Of a stretch of 64,000 nt of DNA, positions 25,737-39,516 are shown one piece after another (the first letter of the stretch is position 1; each line of letters opens with the position of its first letter). The position numbers and the translations under genes were made by a program. The DNA is from Fragum whitleyi (taxonomy: Eukaryota > Mollusca > Bivalvia > Cardiida > Cardiidae). The stretch covers positions 248,001 through 312,000 of the forward strand of contig OX411556.1 in NCBI GenBank assembly GCA_948146395.1. Reading direction: 5' to 3'. The notes under the pieces were generated by a model. That model was not told where the DNA came from. It did no database searches and saw only the letters and a program-made list of their open reading frames with translations.

Positions 25737-27717
25737 TGTGCGCTTCAAATTGACACCGGTTTCGATGCCGTCTGATGCATCCGTCTGTGCGTTTATGCAG
25801 CATCCCTGACCCCTTGTTTTTCGATTTAATAGTAATTATTTAATCCTGATTTAATGTTAAATATTTTGGGTACCCATTTTTCGATCGACTGATGCGCCCA
25901 TGCATTCATACCCACATCGCCCCAAACACGCGCGTTCGCTAGCTATGCATGTGCGCTTCAAATTGACACCGGTTTCGATGCCGTCTGATGCATCCGTCTG
26001 TGCGTTTATGCAGCATCCCTGACCCCTTGTTATTCGATTTAATAGTAATTATTTAATCCTGATTTAATGTTAAATATTTTGGGTACCCATTTTTCGATCG
26101 ACTGATGCGCCCATGCATTCATACCCACATCGTCCCAAACACTCGCGTTCGCTAGCTATGCATGTGCGCTTCAAATTGACACCGGTTTCGATGCCGTCTG
26201 ATGCATCCGTCTGTGCGTTTATGCAGCATCCCTGACCCCTTGTTATTCGATTTAATAATAATTATTTAATCCTGATTTAATGTTAAATATTTTGGGTACC
26301 CATTTTTCGATCGACTGATGCGCCCATGCATTCATACCCACATCGTCCCAAACACGCGCGTTCACTAGCTATGCATGTGCGCTTCAAATTGACACCGGTT
26401 TCGATGCCGTCTGATGCATCCGTCTGTGCGTTTATGCAGCATCCCTGACCCCTTGTTATTCGATTTAATAGAAATTATTTAATCCTGATTTAATGTTAAA
26501 TATTTTGGGTACCCATTTTTCGATCGACTGATGCGCCCATGCATTCTTACCAACATCGCCCAAAACACGCGCGTTCGCTAGCTATGCATGTGCGCTTCAA
26601 ATTGACACCGGTTTCGATGCCGTCTGATGCATCCGTCTGTGCGTTTATGCAGCATCCCTGACCCCTTGTTATTCGATTTAATAGTAATTATTTAATCCTG
26701 ATTTAATGTTAAATATTTTGGGTACCCATTTTTCGATCGACTGATGCGCCCATGCACTCATACCCACATCGTCCCAAACACGCGCGTTCACTAGCTATGC
26801 ATGTGCGCTTCAAATTGACACCGGTTTCGATGCCGTCTGATGCATCCGTCTGTGCGTTTATGCAGCATCCCTGACCCCTTGTTATTCGATTTAATAGTAA
26901 TTATTTAATCCTGATTTAATGTTAAATATTTTGGGTACCCATTTTTCGATCGACTGATGCGCCCATGCATTCATACCCACATCGTCCCAAACACTCGCGT
27001 TCGCTAGCTATGCATGTGCGCTTCAAATTGACACCGGTTTCGATGCCGTCTGATGCATCCGTCTGTGCGTTTATGCAGCATCCCTGACCCCTTGTTATTC
27101 GATTTAATAGTAATTATTTAATCCTGATTTAATGTTAAATATTTTGGGTACCCATTTTTCGATCGACTGATGCGCCCATGCATTCATACCCACATCGTCC
27201 CAAACACTCGCGTTCGCTAGCTATGCATGTGCGCTTCAAATTGACACCTGTTTCGATGCCGTCTGATGCATCCGTCTGTGCGTTTATGCAGCATCCCTGA
27301 CCCCTTGTTATTCGATTTAATAGTAATTATTTAATCCTGATTTAATATTAAATATTTTGGGTACCCATTTTTCGATCGACTGATGCGCCCATGCATTCAT
27401 ACCCACATCGTCCCAAACACGCGCGTTCACTAGCTATGCATGTGCGCTTCAAATTGACACCGGTTTCGATGCCGTCTGATGCATCCGTCTGTGCGTTTAT
27501 GCAGCATCCCTGACCCCTTGTTATTCGATTTAATAGTAATTATTTAATCCTGATTTAATGTTAAATATTTTGGGTACCCATTTTTCGATCGACTGATGCG
27601 CCCATGCATTCATACCCATATCGTCCAAAACACTCGCGTTCGCTAGCTATGCATGTGCGCTTCAAATTGACACCGGTTTCGATGCCGTCTGATGCATCCG
27701 TCTGTGCGTTTATGCAG
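25737..27717 (+). repeat. 26-monomer-spaced block, right copy
   Basis: Partner of 20198-22180, with the same ordered variants and only a few differences noticed in about 2 kb. It lacks the partner's 1-bp insertion. To its right the sequence returns to CTATT-type monomers. Confidence 0.75.
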
Positions 27718-27876
27718 CATCCCTGACCCCTTGTTATTCGATTTAATAGTAATTATTTAATCCTGATTTAATGTTAAATATTTTTGGTACCCATTTTTCG
27801 ATCGACTGATGCGCCCATGCACTCATACCCACATCGTCCCAAACACGCGCGTTTTCTAGCTATGAATGTGCGCTTC

Positions 27877-29315
27877 CAATTGACACCGGTTTCGATGCCG
27901 TCTGATGCATCCGTCTGTGCTATTATGCAGCATCCCTGACCCCTTGTTATTCGATTTAATAGTAATTATTTAATCCTGATTTAATGTTAAATATTTTGGG
28001 TACCCATTTTTCGATCGACTGATGCGCCCATGCATTCATACCCACATCGCACCAAACACGCGCGTTCGCTAGCTATGCATGTGCGCTTCAAATTGACACC
28101 GGTTTCGATGCCGTCTGATGCATCCGTCTGTGCGTTTATGCAGCATCCCTGACCCCTTGTTATTCGATTTAATAGTAATTATTTAATCCTGATTTAATGT
28201 TAAATATTTTGGGTACCCATTTTTCGATCGACTGATGCGCCCATGCATTCATACCCACATCGTCCCAAACACGCGCGTTCACTAGCTATGAATGTGCGCT
28301 TCAAATTGACACCGGTTTCGATGCCGTCTGATGCATCCGTCTGTGCGTTTATGCAGCATCCCTGACCCCTTGTTTTTCGATTTAATAGTAATTATTTAAT
28401 CCTGATTTAATGTTAAATATTTTGGGTACCCATTTTTCGATCGACTGATGCGCCCATGCATTCATACCCACATCGCCCCAAACACGCGCGTTCGCTAGCT
28501 ATGCATGTGCGCTTCAAATTGATACCGGTTTCGATGCCGTCTGATGCATCCGTCTGTGCGTTTATGCAGCATCCCTGACCCCTTGTTATTCGATTTAATA
28601 GTAATTATTTAATCCTGAGTTAATGTTAAATATTTTGGGTACCCATTTTTCGATCGACTGATGCGCCCATGCATTCATACCCACATCGTCCCAAACACGC
28701 GCGTTCACTAGCTATGAATGTGCGCTTCAAATTGACACCGGTTTCGATGCCGTCTGATGCATCCGTCTGTGCTATTATGCAGCATCCCTGACCCCTTGTT
28801 ATTCGATTTAATAGTAATTATTTAATCCTGATTTAATGTTAAATATTTTGGCAACCCATTTTTCGATCGACTGATGCGCCCATGCATTCATACCCACATC
28901 GCCCCAAGCACGCGCGTTCGCTAGCTATGCATGTGCGCTTTAAATTGACACCGGTTTCGATGCCGTCTGATGTATCCGTCTGTGCGTTTATGCAGCATCC
29001 CTGACCCCTTGTTATTCGATTTAATAATAATTATTTAATCCTGATTTAATGTTAAATATTTTGGGTACCCATTTTTCGATCGACTGATGCGCCCATGCAT
29101 TCATACCCACATCGTCCCAAACACGCGCGTTCACTAGCTATGAATGTGCGCTTCAAATTGACACCGGTTTCGATGCCGTCTGATGCATCCGTCTGTGCGT
29201 TTATGCAGCATCCCTGACCCCTTGTTTTTCGATTTAATAGTAATTATTTAATCCTGATTTAATGTTAAATATTTTGGGTACCCATTTTTCGATCGACTGA
29301 TGCGCCCATGCATTC
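27877..29315 (+). repeat. 25-monomer-spaced block, left copy (about 1.4 kb)
   Basis: Ordered markers CTATT, TATGAATG, GTTTTTCG, GATACCGG, TATGAATG, CTATT, GGCAACCC with CCAAGCAC and CTTTAAATTG, TATGAATG, GTTTTTCG. The same order occurs at 33202-34640, 5325 bp away (25 monomers). Roughly eight single-base differences were seen. Its last 670 bp (CTATT to GTTTTTCG) has a third copy starting near 31328, 12 monomers downstream. Confidence 0.7.
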
Positions 29316-32300
29316 ATACCCACATCGCCCCAAACACGCGCGTTCGCTAGCTATGCATGTGCGCTTCAAATTGACACCGGTTTCGATGCCGTCTGATGCA
29401 TCCGTCTGTGCGTTTATGCAGCATCCCTGACCCCTTGTTATTCGATTTAATAGTAATTATTTAATCCTGATTTAATGTTAAATATTTTGGGTACCCATTT
29501 TTCGATCGACTGATGCGCCCATGCATTCATACCCACATCGTCCCAAACACTCGCGTTCGCTAGCTATGCATGTGCGCTTCAAATTGACACCGGTTTCGAT
29601 GCCGTCTGATGCATCCGTCTGTGCGTTTATGCAGCATCCCTGACCCCTTGTTATTCGATTTAATAATAATTATTTAATCCTGATTTAATGTTAAATATTT
29701 TGGGTACCCATTTTTCGATCGACTGATGCGCCCATGCATTCATACCCACATCGTCCCAAACACGCGCGTTCACTAGCTATGCATGTGCGCTTCAAATTGA
29801 CACCGGTTACGATGCCGTCTGATGCATCCGTCTGTGCGTTAATGCAGCATCCCTGACCCCTTGTTATTCGATTTAATAGTAATTATTTAATCCTGATTTA
29901 ATGTTAAATATTTTGGGTACCCATTTTTCGATCGACTGATGCGCCCATGCATTCTTACCCACATCGCCCAAAACACGCGCGTTCGCTAGCTATGCATGTG
30001 CGCTTCAAATTGACAAAGGTTTCGATGCCGTCTGATGCATCCGTCTGTGCGTTTATGCAGCATCCCTGACCCCTTGTTATTCGATTTAATAGTAATTATT
30101 TAATCCTGATTTAATGTTAAATATTTTGGGTACCCATTTTTCGATCGACTGATGCGCCCATGCACTCATACCCACATCGTCCCAAACACGCGCGTTCACT
30201 AGCTATGCATGTGCGCTTCAAATTGACACCGGTTTCGATGCCGTCTGATGCATCCGTCTGTGCGTTTATGCAGCATCCCTGACCCCTTGTTATTCGATTT
30301 AATAGTAATTATTTAATCCTGATTTAATGTTAAATATTTTGGGTACCCATTTTTCGATCGACTGATGCGCCCATGCATTCATACCCACATCGTCCCAAAC
30401 ACTCGCGTTCGCTAGCTATGCATGTGCGCTTCAAATTGACACCGGTTTCGATGCCGTCTGATGCATCCGTCTGTGTGTTTATGCAGCATCCCTGACCCCT
30501 TGTTATTCGATTTAATAGTAATTATTTAATCCTGATTTAATGTTAAATATTTTGGGTACCCATTTTTCGATCGACTGATGCGCCCATGCATTCATACCCA
30601 CATCGTCCCAAACACTCGCGTTCGCTAGCTATGCATGTGCGCTTCAAATTGACACCGGTTTCGATGCCGTCTGATGCATCCGTCTGTGCGTTTATGCAGC
30701 ATCCCTGACCCCTTGTTATTTGATTTAATAGTAATTATTTAATCCTGATTTAATGTTAAATATTTTGGGTACCCATTTTTCGATCGACTGATGCGCCCAT
30801 GCATTCATACCCACATCGTCCCAAACACTCGCGTTCGCTAGCTATGCATGTGCGCTTCAAATTGACACCGGTTTCGATGCCGTCTGATGCATCCGTCTGT
30901 GCGTTTATGCAGCATCCCTGACCCCTTGTTATTCGATTTAATAGTAATTATTTAATCCTGATTTAATATTAAATATTTTGGGTACACATTTTTTGATCGA
31001 CTGATGCGCCCATGCATTCATACCCACATCGTCCCAAACACTCGCGTTCGCTAGCTATGCATGTGCGCTTCAAATTGACACCGGTTTCGATGCCGTCTGA
31101 TGCATCCGTCTGTGCTATTATGCAGCATCCCTGACCCCTTGTTATTCGATTTAATAGTAATTATTTAATCCTGATTTAATGTTAAATATTTTGGGTACCC
31201 ATTTTTCGATCGACTGATGCGCCCATGCATTCATACCCACATCGTCCCAAACACGCGCGTTCACTAGCTATGAATGTGCGCTTCAAATTGACACCGGTTT
31301 CGATGCCGTCTGATGCATCCGTCTGTGCTATTATGCAGCATCCCTGACCCCTTGTTATTCGATTTAATAGTAATTATTTAATCCTGATTTAATGTTAAAT
31401 ATTTTGGCAACCCATTTTTCGATCGACTGATGCGCCCATGCATTCATACCCGCATCGCCCCAAGCAAGCGCGTTCGCTAGCTATGCATGTGCGCTTTAAA
31501 TTGACACCGGTTTCGATGCCGTCTGATGCATCCGTCTGTGCGTTTATGCAGCATCCCTGACCCCTTGTTATTCGATTTAATAGTAATTATTTAATCCTGA
31601 TTTAATGTTAAATATTTTGGGTACCCATTTTTCGATCGACTGATGCGCCCATGCATTCATACCCACATCGTCCCAAACACGCGCGTTCACTAGCTATGAA
31701 TGTGCGCTTCAAATTGACACCGGTTTCGATGCCGTCTGATGCATCCGTCTGTGCGTTTATGCAGCATCCCTGACCCCTTGTTTTTCGATTTAATAGTAAT
31801 TATTTAATCCTGATTTAATGTTAAATATTTTGGGTACCCATTTTTCGATCGACTGATGCGCCCATGCATTCATACCCACATCGCCCCAAACACGCGCGTT
31901 CGCTAGCTATGCATGTGCGCTTCAAATTGACACCGGTTTCGATGCCGTCTGATGCATCCGTCTGTGCGTTTATGCAGCATCCCTGACCCCTTGTTTTTCG
32001 ATTTAATAGTAATTATTTAATCTTGATTTAATGTTAAATATTTTGGGTACCCATTTTTCGATCGACTGATGCGCCCATGCATTCATACCCACATCGTCCC
32101 AAACACTCGCGTTCGCTAGCTATGCATGTGCGCTTCAAATTGACACCGGTTTCGATGCCGTCTGATGCATCCGTCTGTGCGTTTATGCAGCATCCCTGAC
32201 CCCTTGTTATTCGATTTAATAGTAATTATTTAATCCTTATTTAATATTAAATATTTTGGGTACCCATTTTTCGATCGACTGATGCGCCCATGCATTCATA

Positions 32301-33201
32301 CCCACATCGCCCCAAACACGCGCGTTCGCTAGCTATGCATGTGCGCTTCAAATTGACACCGGTTTCGATGCCGTCTGATGCATCCGTCTGTGCGTTTATG
32401 CAGCATCCCTGACCCCTTGTTATTCGATTTAATAGTAATTATTTAATCCTGATTTAATGTTAAATATTTTGGGTACCCATTTTTCGATCGACTGATGCGC
32501 CCATGCATTCATACCCACATCGTCCCAAACACTCGCGTTCGCTAGCTATGCATGTGCGCTTCAAATTGACACCGGTTTCGATGCCGTCTGATGCATCCGT
32601 CTGTGCGTTTATGCAGCATCCCTGACCCCTTGTTATTCGATTTAATAGTAATTATTTAATCCTGATTTAATGTTAAATATTTTGGGTACCCATTTTTCGA
32701 TCGACTGATGCGCCCATGCATTAATACCCACATCGTCCAAAACACTCGCGTTCGCTAGCTATGCATGTGCGCTTCAAATTGACACCGGTTTCGATGCCGT
32801 CTGATGCATCCGTCTGTGCGTTTATGCAGCATCCCTGACCCCTTGTTATTCGATTTAATAGTAATTATTTAATCCTGATTTAATGTTAAATATTTTGGGT
32901 ACCCATTTTTCGATCGACTGATGCGCCCATGCATTCATACCCACATCGTCCCAAACACTCGCGTTCGCTAGCTATGCATGTGCGCTTCAAATTGACACCG
33001 GTTTCGATGCCGTCTGATACATCCGTCTGTGCGTTTATGCAGCATCCCTGACCCCTTGTTATTCGATTTAATAGTAATTATTTAATCCTGATTTAATGTT
33101 AAATATTTTGGGTACACATTTTTTGATCGACTGATGCGCCCATGCATTCATACCCACATCGTCCCAAACACTCGCGTTCGCTAGCTATGCATGTGCGCTT
33201 C

Positions 33202-34640
33202 AAATTGACACCGGTTTCGATGCCGTCTGATGCATCCGTCTGTGCTATTATGCAGCATCCCTGACCCCTTTTTTTTCGATTTAATAGTAATTATTTAATC
33301 CTGATTTAATGTTAAATATTTTGGGTACCCATTTTTCGATCGACTGATGCGCCCATGCATTCATACCCACATCGCCCTAAACACGCGCGTTCGCTAGCTA
33401 TGCATGTGCGCTTCAAATTGACACCGGTTTCGATGCCGTCTGATGCATCCGTCTGTGCGTTTATGCAGCATCCCTGACCCCTTGTTATTCGATTTAATAG
33501 TAATTATTTAATCCTGATTTAATGTTAAATATTTTGGGTACCCATTTTTCGATCGACTGATGCGCCCATGCATTCATACCCACATCGTCCCAAACACGCG
33601 CGTTCACTAGCTATGAATGTGCGCTTCAAATTGACACCGGTTTCGATGCCGTCTGATGCATCCGTCTGTGCGTTTATGCAGCATCCCTGACCCCTTGTTT
33701 TTCGATTTAATAGTAATTATTTAATCCTGATTTAATGTTAAATATTTTGGGTACCCATTTTTCGATCGACTGATGCGCCCATGCATTCATACCCACATCG
33801 CCCCAAACACGCGCGTTCGCTAGCTATGCATGTGCGCTTCAAATTGATACCGGTTTCGATGCCGTCTGATGCATCCGTCTGTGCGTTTATGCAGCATCCC
33901 TGACCCCTTGTTATTCGATTTAATAGTAATTATTTAATCCTGATTTAATGTTAAATATTTTGGGTACCCATTTTTCGATCGACGGATGCGCCCATGCATT
34001 CATACCCACATCGTCCCAAACACGCGCGTTCACTAGCTATGAATGTGCGCTTCAAATTGACACCGGTTTCGATGCCGTCTGATGCATCCGTCTGTGCTAT
34101 TATGCAGCATCCCTGACCCCTTGTTATTCGATTTAATAGTAATTATTTAATCCTGATTTAATGTTAAATATTTTGGCAACCCATTTTTCGATCGACTGAT
34201 GCGCCCATGCATTCATACCCACATCGCCCCAAGCACGCGCGTTCGCTAGCTATGCATGTGCGCTTTAAATTGACACCGGTTTCGATGCCGTCTGATGCAT
34301 CCGTCTGTGCGTTTATGCAGCATCCCTGACCCCTTGTTATTCGATTTAATAGTAATTATTTAATCCTGATTTAATGTTAAATATTTTGGGTACCCATTTT
34401 TCGATCGACTGATGCGCCCATGCATTCATACCCACATCGTCCCAAACACGCGCGTTCACTAGCTATGAATGTGCGCTTCAAATTGACACCGGTTTCGATG
34501 CCGTCTGATGCATCCGTCTGTGCGTTTATGCAGCATCCCTGACCCCTTGTTTTTCGATTTAATAGTAATTATTTAATCCTGATTTAATGTTAAATATTTT
34601 GGGTACCCATTTTTCGATCGACTGATGCGCCCATGCATTC
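33202..34640 (+). repeat. 25-monomer-spaced block, right copy
   Basis: Partner of 27877-29315. One copy here has an eight-T run (CCCTTTTTTTTCG near 33268-33279) created by substitutions at TGTTATTCG, without a length change. The right end runs into the 12-monomer duplication that begins near 34405. Confidence 0.7.
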
Positions 34641-36960
34641 TTACCCATATCGCCCAAAACACGCGCGTTCGCTAGCTATGCATGTGCGCTTCAAATTGAC
34701 ACCGGTTTCGATGCCGTCTGATGCATCCGTCTGTGCGTTTATGCAGCATCCCTGACCCCTTGTTATTCGATTTAATAGTAATTATTTAATCCTGATTTAA
34801 TGTTAAATATTTTGGGTACCCATTTTTCGATCGACTGATGCGCCCATGCACTCATACCCACATCGTCCCAAACACGCGCGTTCACTAGCTATGCATGTGC
34901 GCTTCAAATTGACACCGGTTTCGATGCCGTCTGATGCATCCGTCTGTGCGTTTATGCAGCATCCCTGACCCCTTGTTATTCGATTTAATAGTAATTATTT
35001 AATCCTGATTTAATGTTAAATATTTTGGGTACCCATTTTTCGATCGACTGATGCGCCCATGCATTCATACCCACATCGTCCCAAACACTCGCGTTCGCTA
35101 GCTATGCATGTGCGCTTCAAATTGACACCAGTTTCGATGCCGTCTGATGCATCCGTCTGTGCGTTTATGCAGCATCCCTGACCCCTTGTTATTCGATTTA
35201 ATAGTAATTATTTAATCCTGATTTAATGTTAAATATTTTGGGTACCCATTTTTCGATCGACTGATGCGCCCATGCATTCATACCCACATCGTCCCAAACA
35301 CTCGCGTTCGCTAGCTATGCATGTGCGCTTCAAATTGACACCGGTTTCGATGCCGTCTGATGCATCCGTCTGTGCGTTTATGCAGCATCCCTGACCCCTT
35401 GTTATTCGATTTAATAGTAATTATTTAATCCTGATTTAATGTTAAATATTTTGGGTACCCATTTTTCGATCGACTGATGCGCCCATGCATTAATACCCAC
35501 ATCGTCCAAAACACTCGCGTTCGCTAGTTATGCATGTGCGCTTCAAATTGACACCGGTTTCGATGCCGTCTGATGCATCCGTCTGTGCGTTTATGCAGCA
35601 TCCCTGACCCCTTGTTATTCGATATAATAGTAATTATTTAATCCTGATTTAATGTTAAATATTTTGGGTACCCATTTTTCGATCGACTGATGCGCCCATG
35701 CATTCATACCCACATCGTCCCAAACACGCGCGTTCGCTAGCTATGCATGTGCGCTTCAAATTGACACCGGTTTCGATGCCGTCTGATGCATCCGTCTGTG
35801 CGTTTATGCAGCATCCCTGACCCCTTGTTATTCGATTTAATAGTAATTATTTAATCCTGATTTAATATTAAATATTTTGGGTACACATTTTTTGATCGAC
35901 TGATGCGCCCATGCATTCATACCCACATCGTCCCAAACACTCGCGTTCGCTAGCTATGCATGTGCGCTTCAAATTGACACCGGTTTCGATGCCGTCTGAT
36001 GCATCCGTCTGTGCGTTAATGCAGCATCCCTGACCCCTTGTTATTCGATTTAATAGTAATTATTTAATCCTGATTTAATGTTAAATATTTTGGGTACCCA
36101 TATTTTGATCGACTGATGCGCCCATGCATTCATACCCACATCGCCCCAAACACGCGCGTTCGCTAGCTATGCATGTGCGCTTCAAATTGACACCGGTTTC
36201 GATGCCGTCTGATGCATCCGTCTGTGCGTTTATGCAGCATCCCTGACCCCTTGTTATTCGATTTAATAGTAATTATTTAATCCTGATTTAATATTAAATA
36301 TTTTGGGTACACATTTTTTGATCGACTGATGCGATCATGCATTCATACCCACATCGTCCCAAACACTCGCGTTCGCTAGCTATGCATGTGCGCTTCAAAT
36401 TGACACCGGTTTCGATGCCGTCTGATGCATCCGTCTGTGCGTTTATGCAGCATCCCTGACCCCTTGTTATTCGATTTAATAGTAATTATTTAATCCTGAT
36501 TTAATGTTAAATATTTTGGGTACCCATATTTTGATCGACTGATGCGCCCATGCATTCATACCCACATCGCCCCAAACACGCGCGTTCGCTAGCTATGCAT
36601 GTGCGCTTCAAATTGACACCGGTTTCGATGCCGTCTGATGCATCCGTCTGTGCGTTTATGCAGCATCCCTGACCCCTTGTTATTCGATATAATAGTAATT
36701 ATTTAATCCTGATTTAATGTTAAATATTTTGGGTACCCATTTTTCGATCGACTGATGCGCCCATGCATTCATACCCACATCGTCCCAAACACGCGCGTTC
36801 GCTAGCTATGCATGTGCGCTTCAAATTGACACCGGTTTCGATGCCGTCTGATGCATCCGTCTGTGCGTTTATGCAGCATCCCTGACCCCTTGTTATTCGA
36901 TTTAATAGTAATTATTTAATCCTGATTTAATATTAAATATTTTGGGTACACATTTTTTGA
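34405..36960 (+). repeat. 12-monomer higher-order unit, copy 1 (2556 bp)
   Basis: The first of two adjacent copies of a 12-monomer block. Ordered markers: TATGAATG, GTTTTTCG, CTTACCCATATCGCCC, GCACTCAT, CACCAGTTTC, ATTAATACC with TAGTTATG, GATATAAT, then X (AATATT plus GTACACATTTTTTG) and Y (CCATATTTTG) monomers, and a monomer with GCGATCATGC. All reappear exactly 2556 bp downstream. Identity extends from 34405 to 37005 against 36961 to 39561, so the junction is ambiguous over 45 bp. The only difference seen is A at 36484 versus G at 39040. Confidence 0.9.
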
Positions 36961-39516
36961 TCGACTGATGCGCCCATGCATTCATACCCACATCGTCCCA
37001 AACACGCGCGTTCACTAGCTATGAATGTGCGCTTCAAATTGACACCGGTTTCGATGCCGTCTGATGCATCCGTCTGTGCGTTTATGCAGCATCCCTGACC
37101 CCTTGTTTTTCGATTTAATAGTAATTATTTAATCCTGATTTAATGTTAAATATTTTGGGTACCCATTTTTCGATCGACTGATGCGCCCATGCATTCTTAC
37201 CCATATCGCCCAAAACACGCGCGTTCGCTAGCTATGCATGTGCGCTTCAAATTGACACCGGTTTCGATGCCGTCTGATGCATCCGTCTGTGCGTTTATGC
37301 AGCATCCCTGACCCCTTGTTATTCGATTTAATAGTAATTATTTAATCCTGATTTAATGTTAAATATTTTGGGTACCCATTTTTCGATCGACTGATGCGCC
37401 CATGCACTCATACCCACATCGTCCCAAACACGCGCGTTCACTAGCTATGCATGTGCGCTTCAAATTGACACCGGTTTCGATGCCGTCTGATGCATCCGTC
37501 TGTGCGTTTATGCAGCATCCCTGACCCCTTGTTATTCGATTTAATAGTAATTATTTAATCCTGATTTAATGTTAAATATTTTGGGTACCCATTTTTCGAT
37601 CGACTGATGCGCCCATGCATTCATACCCACATCGTCCCAAACACTCGCGTTCGCTAGCTATGCATGTGCGCTTCAAATTGACACCAGTTTCGATGCCGTC
37701 TGATGCATCCGTCTGTGCGTTTATGCAGCATCCCTGACCCCTTGTTATTCGATTTAATAGTAATTATTTAATCCTGATTTAATGTTAAATATTTTGGGTA
37801 CCCATTTTTCGATCGACTGATGCGCCCATGCATTCATACCCACATCGTCCCAAACACTCGCGTTCGCTAGCTATGCATGTGCGCTTCAAATTGACACCGG
37901 TTTCGATGCCGTCTGATGCATCCGTCTGTGCGTTTATGCAGCATCCCTGACCCCTTGTTATTCGATTTAATAGTAATTATTTAATCCTGATTTAATGTTA
38001 AATATTTTGGGTACCCATTTTTCGATCGACTGATGCGCCCATGCATTAATACCCACATCGTCCAAAACACTCGCGTTCGCTAGTTATGCATGTGCGCTTC
38101 AAATTGACACCGGTTTCGATGCCGTCTGATGCATCCGTCTGTGCGTTTATGCAGCATCCCTGACCCCTTGTTATTCGATATAATAGTAATTATTTAATCC
38201 TGATTTAATGTTAAATATTTTGGGTACCCATTTTTCGATCGACTGATGCGCCCATGCATTCATACCCACATCGTCCCAAACACGCGCGTTCGCTAGCTAT
38301 GCATGTGCGCTTCAAATTGACACCGGTTTCGATGCCGTCTGATGCATCCGTCTGTGCGTTTATGCAGCATCCCTGACCCCTTGTTATTCGATTTAATAGT
38401 AATTATTTAATCCTGATTTAATATTAAATATTTTGGGTACACATTTTTTGATCGACTGATGCGCCCATGCATTCATACCCACATCGTCCCAAACACTCGC
38501 GTTCGCTAGCTATGCATGTGCGCTTCAAATTGACACCGGTTTCGATGCCGTCTGATGCATCCGTCTGTGCGTTAATGCAGCATCCCTGACCCCTTGTTAT
38601 TCGATTTAATAGTAATTATTTAATCCTGATTTAATGTTAAATATTTTGGGTACCCATATTTTGATCGACTGATGCGCCCATGCATTCATACCCACATCGC
38701 CCCAAACACGCGCGTTCGCTAGCTATGCATGTGCGCTTCAAATTGACACCGGTTTCGATGCCGTCTGATGCATCCGTCTGTGCGTTTATGCAGCATCCCT
38801 GACCCCTTGTTATTCGATTTAATAGTAATTATTTAATCCTGATTTAATATTAAATATTTTGGGTACACATTTTTTGATCGACTGATGCGATCATGCATTC
38901 ATACCCACATCGTCCCAAACACTCGCGTTCGCTAGCTATGCATGTGCGCTTCAAATTGACACCGGTTTCGATGCCGTCTGATGCATCCGTCTGTGCGTTT
39001 ATGCAGCATCCCTGACCCCTTGTTATTCGATTTAATAGTGATTATTTAATCCTGATTTAATGTTAAATATTTTGGGTACCCATATTTTGATCGACTGATG
39101 CGCCCATGCATTCATACCCACATCGCCCCAAACACGCGCGTTCGCTAGCTATGCATGTGCGCTTCAAATTGACACCGGTTTCGATGCCGTCTGATGCATC
39201 CGTCTGTGCGTTTATGCAGCATCCCTGACCCCTTGTTATTCGATATAATAGTAATTATTTAATCCTGATTTAATGTTAAATATTTTGGGTACCCATTTTT
39301 CGATCGACTGATGCGCCCATGCATTCATACCCACATCGTCCCAAACACGCGCGTTCGCTAGCTATGCATGTGCGCTTCAAATTGACACCGGTTTCGATGC
39401 CGTCTGATGCATCCGTCTGTGCGTTTATGCAGCATCCCTGACCCCTTGTTATTCGATTTAATAGTAATTATTTAATCCTGATTTAATATTAAATATTTTG
39501 GGTACACATTTTTTGA
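36961..39516 (+). repeat. 12-monomer higher-order unit, copy 2 (2556 bp)
   Basis: Adjacent second copy, with the single difference G at 39040. Its left junction joins an X-type monomer's GTACACATTTTTTG half to a TATGAATG class B half near 36961-37005, giving a chimeric monomer. That is the expected product of unequal exchange between out-of-register monomers. Confidence 0.9.

Larger units (their letters stand above)
23447..34101 (+). repeat. Domain marked by the CTATT monomer variant (11 copies)
   Basis: GTGCTATTATG in place of GTGCGTTTATG occurs at 23447, 24299, 24725, 25151, 25577, 27920, 28772, 31115, 31328, 33245 and 34097. I did not see it anywhere else in the window. The spacings are 4, 2, 2, 2, 11, 4, 11, 1, 9 and 4 monomers. 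A second marker, GGCAACCC in place of GGGTACCC, occurs near 24804, 25656, 28851, 31407 and 34176 and is confined to the same interval. Such private variants define a locally homogenised sub-array. Confidence 0.8.

Noticed and set aside
33268..33279. Length change at the long T run CCCTTTTTTTTCG
   Set aside because: The run comes from substitutions of G and A in TGTTATTCG; the monomer keeps its 213-bp length and phase.
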